The notes below the pieces were generated by a model, which was not told where the DNA came from, searched no databases, and worked only from the letters and a program-made list of their open reading frames with translations. A stretch of DNA of 27,125 nucleotides from contig JAGTQS010000013.1 in NCBI GenBank assembly GCA_018397055.1, positions 1-27,125 of the forward strand, given 5' to 3'. How positions within the stretch are numbered: the first letter of the stretch is position 1; each line of letters begins with the position of its first letter. The translations under genes were made by a program, and so were the position numbers. The stretch is from Candidatus Bathyarchaeota archaeon. GTDB lineage: Archaea; Thermoproteota; Bathyarchaeia; Bathyarchaeales; DTEX01. Of this stretch, positions 24,358 through 27,125 are shown piece after piece.

Positions 24358-24570
24358 TTATATTAGCCCCAGTGGTGTTGCTGTTCCTAAGGCTATCATG
24401 GCTACGCCGACCGTTAAGTGTAATGGTCTCGTAAATTTATGCCTAACATGCGTCATCTTCTTAGTGGATGCTGCCTTTAGACGGATTAGGAATGTTACGA
24501 GGACATGTGGCGAGATAAACAGGAGGATATAATATAAAAGTAGGGAAACAGCCGGTGCCCATGTAACCCT
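24358..24570 (-). pseudogene. 5'-truncated membrane-protein remnant
   Basis: An open minus-strand frame of 71 codons ends at TAA 24358. It reads as a membrane protein tail: a hydrophobic segment (APAVSLLLYYILLFISP, then VLVTFLI), a basic cytoplasmic-type stretch (RLKAASTKK, HVRHKFTRP) and a second hydrophobic segment (VGVAMIALGTATPLGLI). The pattern of positive-inside loop and helices is unlikely by chance, but no ATG, GTG or TTG occurs before codon 39, and an in-frame TGA lies at 24571. Probably the 3' end of a decayed gene; the family is unknown. Confidence 0.4.
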
Positions 24571-24624
24571 TCAACTACCAAATCTATAACGTGAAGGTAT
24601 AAGTGCAAGGAATAGGTTTAAACT

Positions 24625-24671
24625 TTGGTTAGGTTAATTCTACAGTTACGAAAAATTGGTTAGTTTAATTC
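24625..24671 (+). repeat. Two 16-base direct repeats, 15 of 16 identical
   Basis: TTGGTTAGGTTAATTC (24625-24640) and TTGGTTAGTTTAATTC (24656-24671) differ at one base, 31 bases apart (about three helical turns). They could be tandem regulator sites or a remnant of a short duplication; no adjacent intact gene explains them. Confidence 0.5.
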
Positions 24672-25161
24672 AAAAAGATGGACAAACCAGCCCTGCGGAA
24701 CAATCTGGAAAGATTTGGAACTGTTATAAAGATGTTTCATGATGCTGTCAAAAGTTTAGTGTAGTTTGTGAAGGGTATATATTTTCCAGTTACTCACACC
24801 TCAAGGGATATTTATTTTTGTTTAGTTGCATCAAAATGGACGGACTCCGTTAAAAGGTGGGTACGTCACTTGACGCTACCCGACTCGTCTAAGGCTTTGA
24901 AAAGCAAGAAGCAGAAGGCCACTTCACAGAAAACTGCGAGGATTTTTAAGTGCCAATGTAAGGGAGCATTAACAAGCTGGCTTATATGTACGCTTGCAGC
25001 AAACGGCACAGGATACTTTGCTAAGTTTAAGTTTCCGCTTCTCTCTGGCGGTTGAATTAGCATTCTAACCATATTCTACACCCCAACAACAGGGATAGCA
25101 ACAGCACAGTTACCCCAGCAACGAAGCGTTGAAACAGGCGTCTCTCGTAAAAGTCGTATGA

Positions 25162-25919
25162 GCTCACCATAAAGTTACCGCCTGCTCGGTAGCCACCTGA
25201 GTTTTAGTTGTTTGACGCTTCAGCTTGTAACTTTTCAAAACACGTTGCAGGGGTATGCCACAGGCCACGCCCATCACGATTCTCGGATATTTAGAAGGGA
25301 AAAAAGACGAGATTGCAACAGGCATTTCAACAGCTGGAGAAAAAGAAGAATCCAGACCTGTGCCTCCATCATTCAACGTGGTCTTGATGAATCCGCCATT
25401 TACGCGGGCAACTGGACGAGGAGCAAGCGTGGAAGAGGGAAGACAGGGGTTATTCGGTTTTATGACTGACCCACAAATTAGAACCGATTTTCTGCAGAAA
25501 TATGTTCAGTAAGGAGTGAAATCCGTAAGAAATTGCTCTCGCTCGCTAATCACTCAAAATCGATGAACGTTCTAAGGACTGTTTTAGGCAAAAGAGAGTC
25601 GACTCCTTTCTTCAGTATAGGTTAAGCAGGGGAAGGGTTGCTCTTTCTGCATCTTGCCCACGAATATGTTAAAGAGGGAGACCGTATTGCATTCGTGCTC
25701 CCAAAAAACATACTTTCAGGCGTAAGCTGGTTCCTCGCCCGCTCACTTTTAGCATCAATATACCATCTTGAATATGTTGTCGTGAGTATGGACCCAACTT
25801 CAGGTTACAACTTCAGCGAATCCACATCGCTCAGCGAGGCTCTGTTGGTTGCAAAGCGCACAGCAAGCCATAACGAGAAAGAGAGAACATGCATCGCATG
25901 CCTATTAAAAAGCCAGTAA
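25162..25919 (+). pseudogene. Decayed 5' part of an N6-adenine DNA methyltransferase gene
   Basis: Catalytic part of a class I SAM-dependent N6-adenine methyltransferase, now broken. The motif IV NPPF (VVLMNPPFTRATGRG) is at about 25378-25422, and the later motif region GDRIAFVLPKNILSG is at about 25680-25724. Lesions on the plus strand: in-frame stops at 25198, 25213 and 25228; a -1 frame change near 25505-25510 (FLQKY moves to VRSEIRKKLL); TAA at 25623 in GGT-TAA-GCA-GGG-GAA, which a C-to-T change from CAA would explain; and a second -1 change in the A-run 25906-25911, one lost A restoring LLKKPVTSMEA. Related enzymes are found in Eco57I/type IIG-like systems. The N-terminal beginning cannot be placed. 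Confidence 0.75.
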
Positions 25920-27125
25920 CATCTATGGAGGCAACCCAGATAGCCCATGAAACAGTTCAAAGCTACTCGTCGAAAGCCGACAAAATGGATGTTTTCAAAT
26001 ACGGTTACGGTCAACAAAACGTTGTTGCTCCAGGAGTCGTTGCCTATACGGTGTCCAGAAAGTTTCTTTTAGATAACATTGACAACTGGGGCAAGCTAAT
26101 CTCCTTCACGGATCCTTGGCTCACCACGCAGGCAATGGAACTGCTGGAGGGACAAATTCAGACAGGTGATAAGAAAGTGGCCGTTCCTTTAAAGCAAATA
26201 GGCAAAATCGCAAAAATAGGGATAGACGCTCATCAATTTCACGATGCTTTTGTAAAAGCTGAAGAAGAGACTCCTGGAACAAAGCCTTCTCTATATGGCG
26301 GGGGCGAAGAAGTTCGTTCAAAGATTTTCAACCAACCAAACGCCTGTATTTTGCCAAAGAACAAGAAAGCGCAAAAAATCTTCAAAGAATACTCCAGCAC
26401 GCTTTTAATTCCTGAGCGAATATGGCTTGATACTGCGCACGTAACTTCTATCTTCACATCAGAACCCGTTCTCTCTAATATTTTCTATTCAGTCAGGCTC
26501 AAGAAAGTCTCGGAGAACCGAGCTAAAGCCCTTTGCCTTTGGCAAAATACCACGTGGGGAATACTAGCAATACTCGCTAGCAGAGAGGAGACAATAGGCC
26601 GTTGGATGCGTCTTAAAATGGGTCACTGGAAACTACTTCCAGTGCTCGATGCCGTCTCTCTTCCAAAGGAAAAGCTAACGCGGCTTGGAGATCTCTTCGA
26701 AGAATTCGCAGAAACAGAGTGGAGAAGACTGCCAGAGCAATTTACTGGAACGACCATACAAGAAGAGCGAGTGAAGCTTGACTTGGAAGTGCTGAAAGTT
26801 CTCCAGCCAAACATAAATCTTTCTGAGGCTGAAAACTTCTTGCGGAGAGAATTATACGTGCGTATAGCTGAGGCGTTCAGAAGATGGATAGGCAAACCAA
26901 CGTTTGGCTTTCGCAGGTTAGCTTCTGCTAAGTCAAGACAAAGCGAAGAAAGGGAGCTTCTTTCTCTTGCTAATTCAACTTCTTACAATTTTTTGGGAGA
27001 AGTCCCTCAATCTCTAAAAGTGGTTTGTCCATTTCAATTCTTTGGAATACCGTTAGTTGCCCTCGCAAAAGATTGTTCACATAGAATATTCCATCCATCC
27101 CAAGAAACGCTGGAAATCGACACGC
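25889..27125 (+). CDS. Open 3' part of the DNA methyltransferase gene, running off the window
   Basis: An uninterrupted frame of 412 codons from ATG 25889 (also ATG 25898 and 25925) to the right edge, with no stop in the window. Its beginning (KKPVTSMEATQIAHETVQ) continues the frame-shifted methyltransferase upstream. The middle (LLIPERIWLDTAHVTSIF, then a WQNTTWGILAILASREET segment and HWKLLPVLD) looks like the target-recognition and C-terminal region of type IIG or stand-alone N6-adenine methyltransferases. It lacks the catalytic NPPF part, so alone it cannot methylate DNA. It may be the not-yet-damaged end of a pseudogene or an expressed remnant; no good Shine-Dalgarno precedes 25889. Confidence 0.65.
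   Translation, partial: MHRMPIKKPVTSMEATQIAHETVQSYSSKADKMDVFKYGYGQQNVVAPGVVAYTVSRKFLLDNIDNWGKLISFTDPWLTTQAMELLEGQIQTGDKKVAVPLKQIGKIAKIGIDAHQFHDAFVKAEEETPGTKPSLYGGGEEVRSKIFNQPNACILPKNKKAQKIFKEYSSTLLIPERIWLDTAHVTSIFTSEPVLSNIFYSVRLKKVSENRAKALCLWQNTTWGILAILASREETIGRWMRLKMGHWKLLPVLDAVSLPKEKLTRLGDLFEEFAETEWRRLPEQFTGTTIQEERVKLDLEVLKVLQPNINLSEAENFLRRELYVRIAEAFRRWIGKPTFGFRRLASAKSRQSEERELLSLANSTSYNFLGEVPQSLKVVCPFQFFGIPLVALAKDCSHRIFHPSQETLEIDT

Larger units (their letters stand above)
24191..25161. other. 971-base stretch with no convincing intact gene
   Basis: Contains short open frames on both strands that are too short or too unlike known proteins to call. At 24267-24276 there is a TATA-like CTTTATATAG on the plus strand. 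At 24358-24570 there is a membrane-protein-like frame on the minus strand without a start. Two near-identical 16-base direct repeats lie at 24625-24640 and 24656-24671. At 24768-25055 both strands are open (plus-strand frame of 95 codons; minus-strand frame of 68 codons at 24866-25072), and I could not decide whether either is real. No tRNA, rRNA or CRISPR pattern was seen. Confidence 0.6.

Noticed and set aside
25903..25913. Programmed -1 ribosomal frameshifting joining the methyltransferase halves
   Set aside because: The site lacks a canonical X-XXY-YYZ heptamer, and several other stops and a frame change upstream already disable the gene, so decay is simpler.
26623..26895. Minus-strand open frame of 90 codons at the right end
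   Set aside because: Antisense to the uninterrupted 412-codon methyltransferase frame; Ser/Arg-rich composition and no recognisable motif.
1..27125. tRNA, rRNA or CRISPR arrays
   Set aside because: No T-loop/acceptor pattern, rRNA-like stretch or regularly spaced repeat was found in the gaps read by eye; a covariance-model scan was not possible here.

Overview
The window is archaeal chromosome. The evidence is a block of archaeal-type genes in archaeal order (uS5, uL30, uL15, SecY, a DUF106/EMC3-like protein, archaeal cytidylate kinase), archaeal type IV pilins with a GxGD prepilin peptidase, a split lipoate ligase (LplB plus LplA), and TATA-like boxes about 25-30 bases before several starts. 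GTG and TTG starts are common. Base composition, large Ig-like surface proteins and a bacterial-type zinc-lid adenylate kinase suggest a Bathyarchaeia-like or other Thermoproteota-related lineage. The lineage is inference only.

Layout: (1) 1-3215: left-edge helix-turn-helix protein (partial), MFS exporter, adenylate kinase, PfkB sugar kinase. (2) 3358-7335: two large exported surface proteins, a PF09826-type beta-propeller and a three-Ig-domain protein with a C-terminal anchor. (3) 7528-16475: one minus-strand type IV pilus locus, read as major pilin, three small pilin-like proteins, a von Willebrand A pseudopilin, a large Ig-like prepilin, the assembly ATPase and the TadC/GspF platform. The prepilin peptidase is divergent at 16711-17508, facing a winged-helix regulator. 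(4) 17962-23320: minus-strand run uS5-uL30-uL15-SecY-DUF106-Cmk followed by lplB-lplA. It starts at uS5 behind its own TATA-like box and lacks the archaeal adkA usually found after secY. (5) 23513-27125: a nuclease-like plus winged-helix protein, about 1 kb of poorly coding DNA with gene remnants, and a decayed N6-adenine DNA methyltransferase whose 3' part is still one open frame of 412 codons running off the window.

How the genes work together: the pilus locus is nearly self-sufficient (subunits, motor, platform, peptidase). Its vWA pseudopilin, with complete metal-binding motif, is the best candidate for a tip adhesin. The ribosomal/secretion block makes ribosomal proteins and the translocon, the latter being needed to export the pilins and surface proteins. 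The right end looks like an eroding accessory or defence-related region. The most notable points are the vWA/Ig-bearing pilus with an apparent non-standard start codon, the missing adkA with a bacterial-type substitute elsewhere, and the unevenly decayed methyltransferase.
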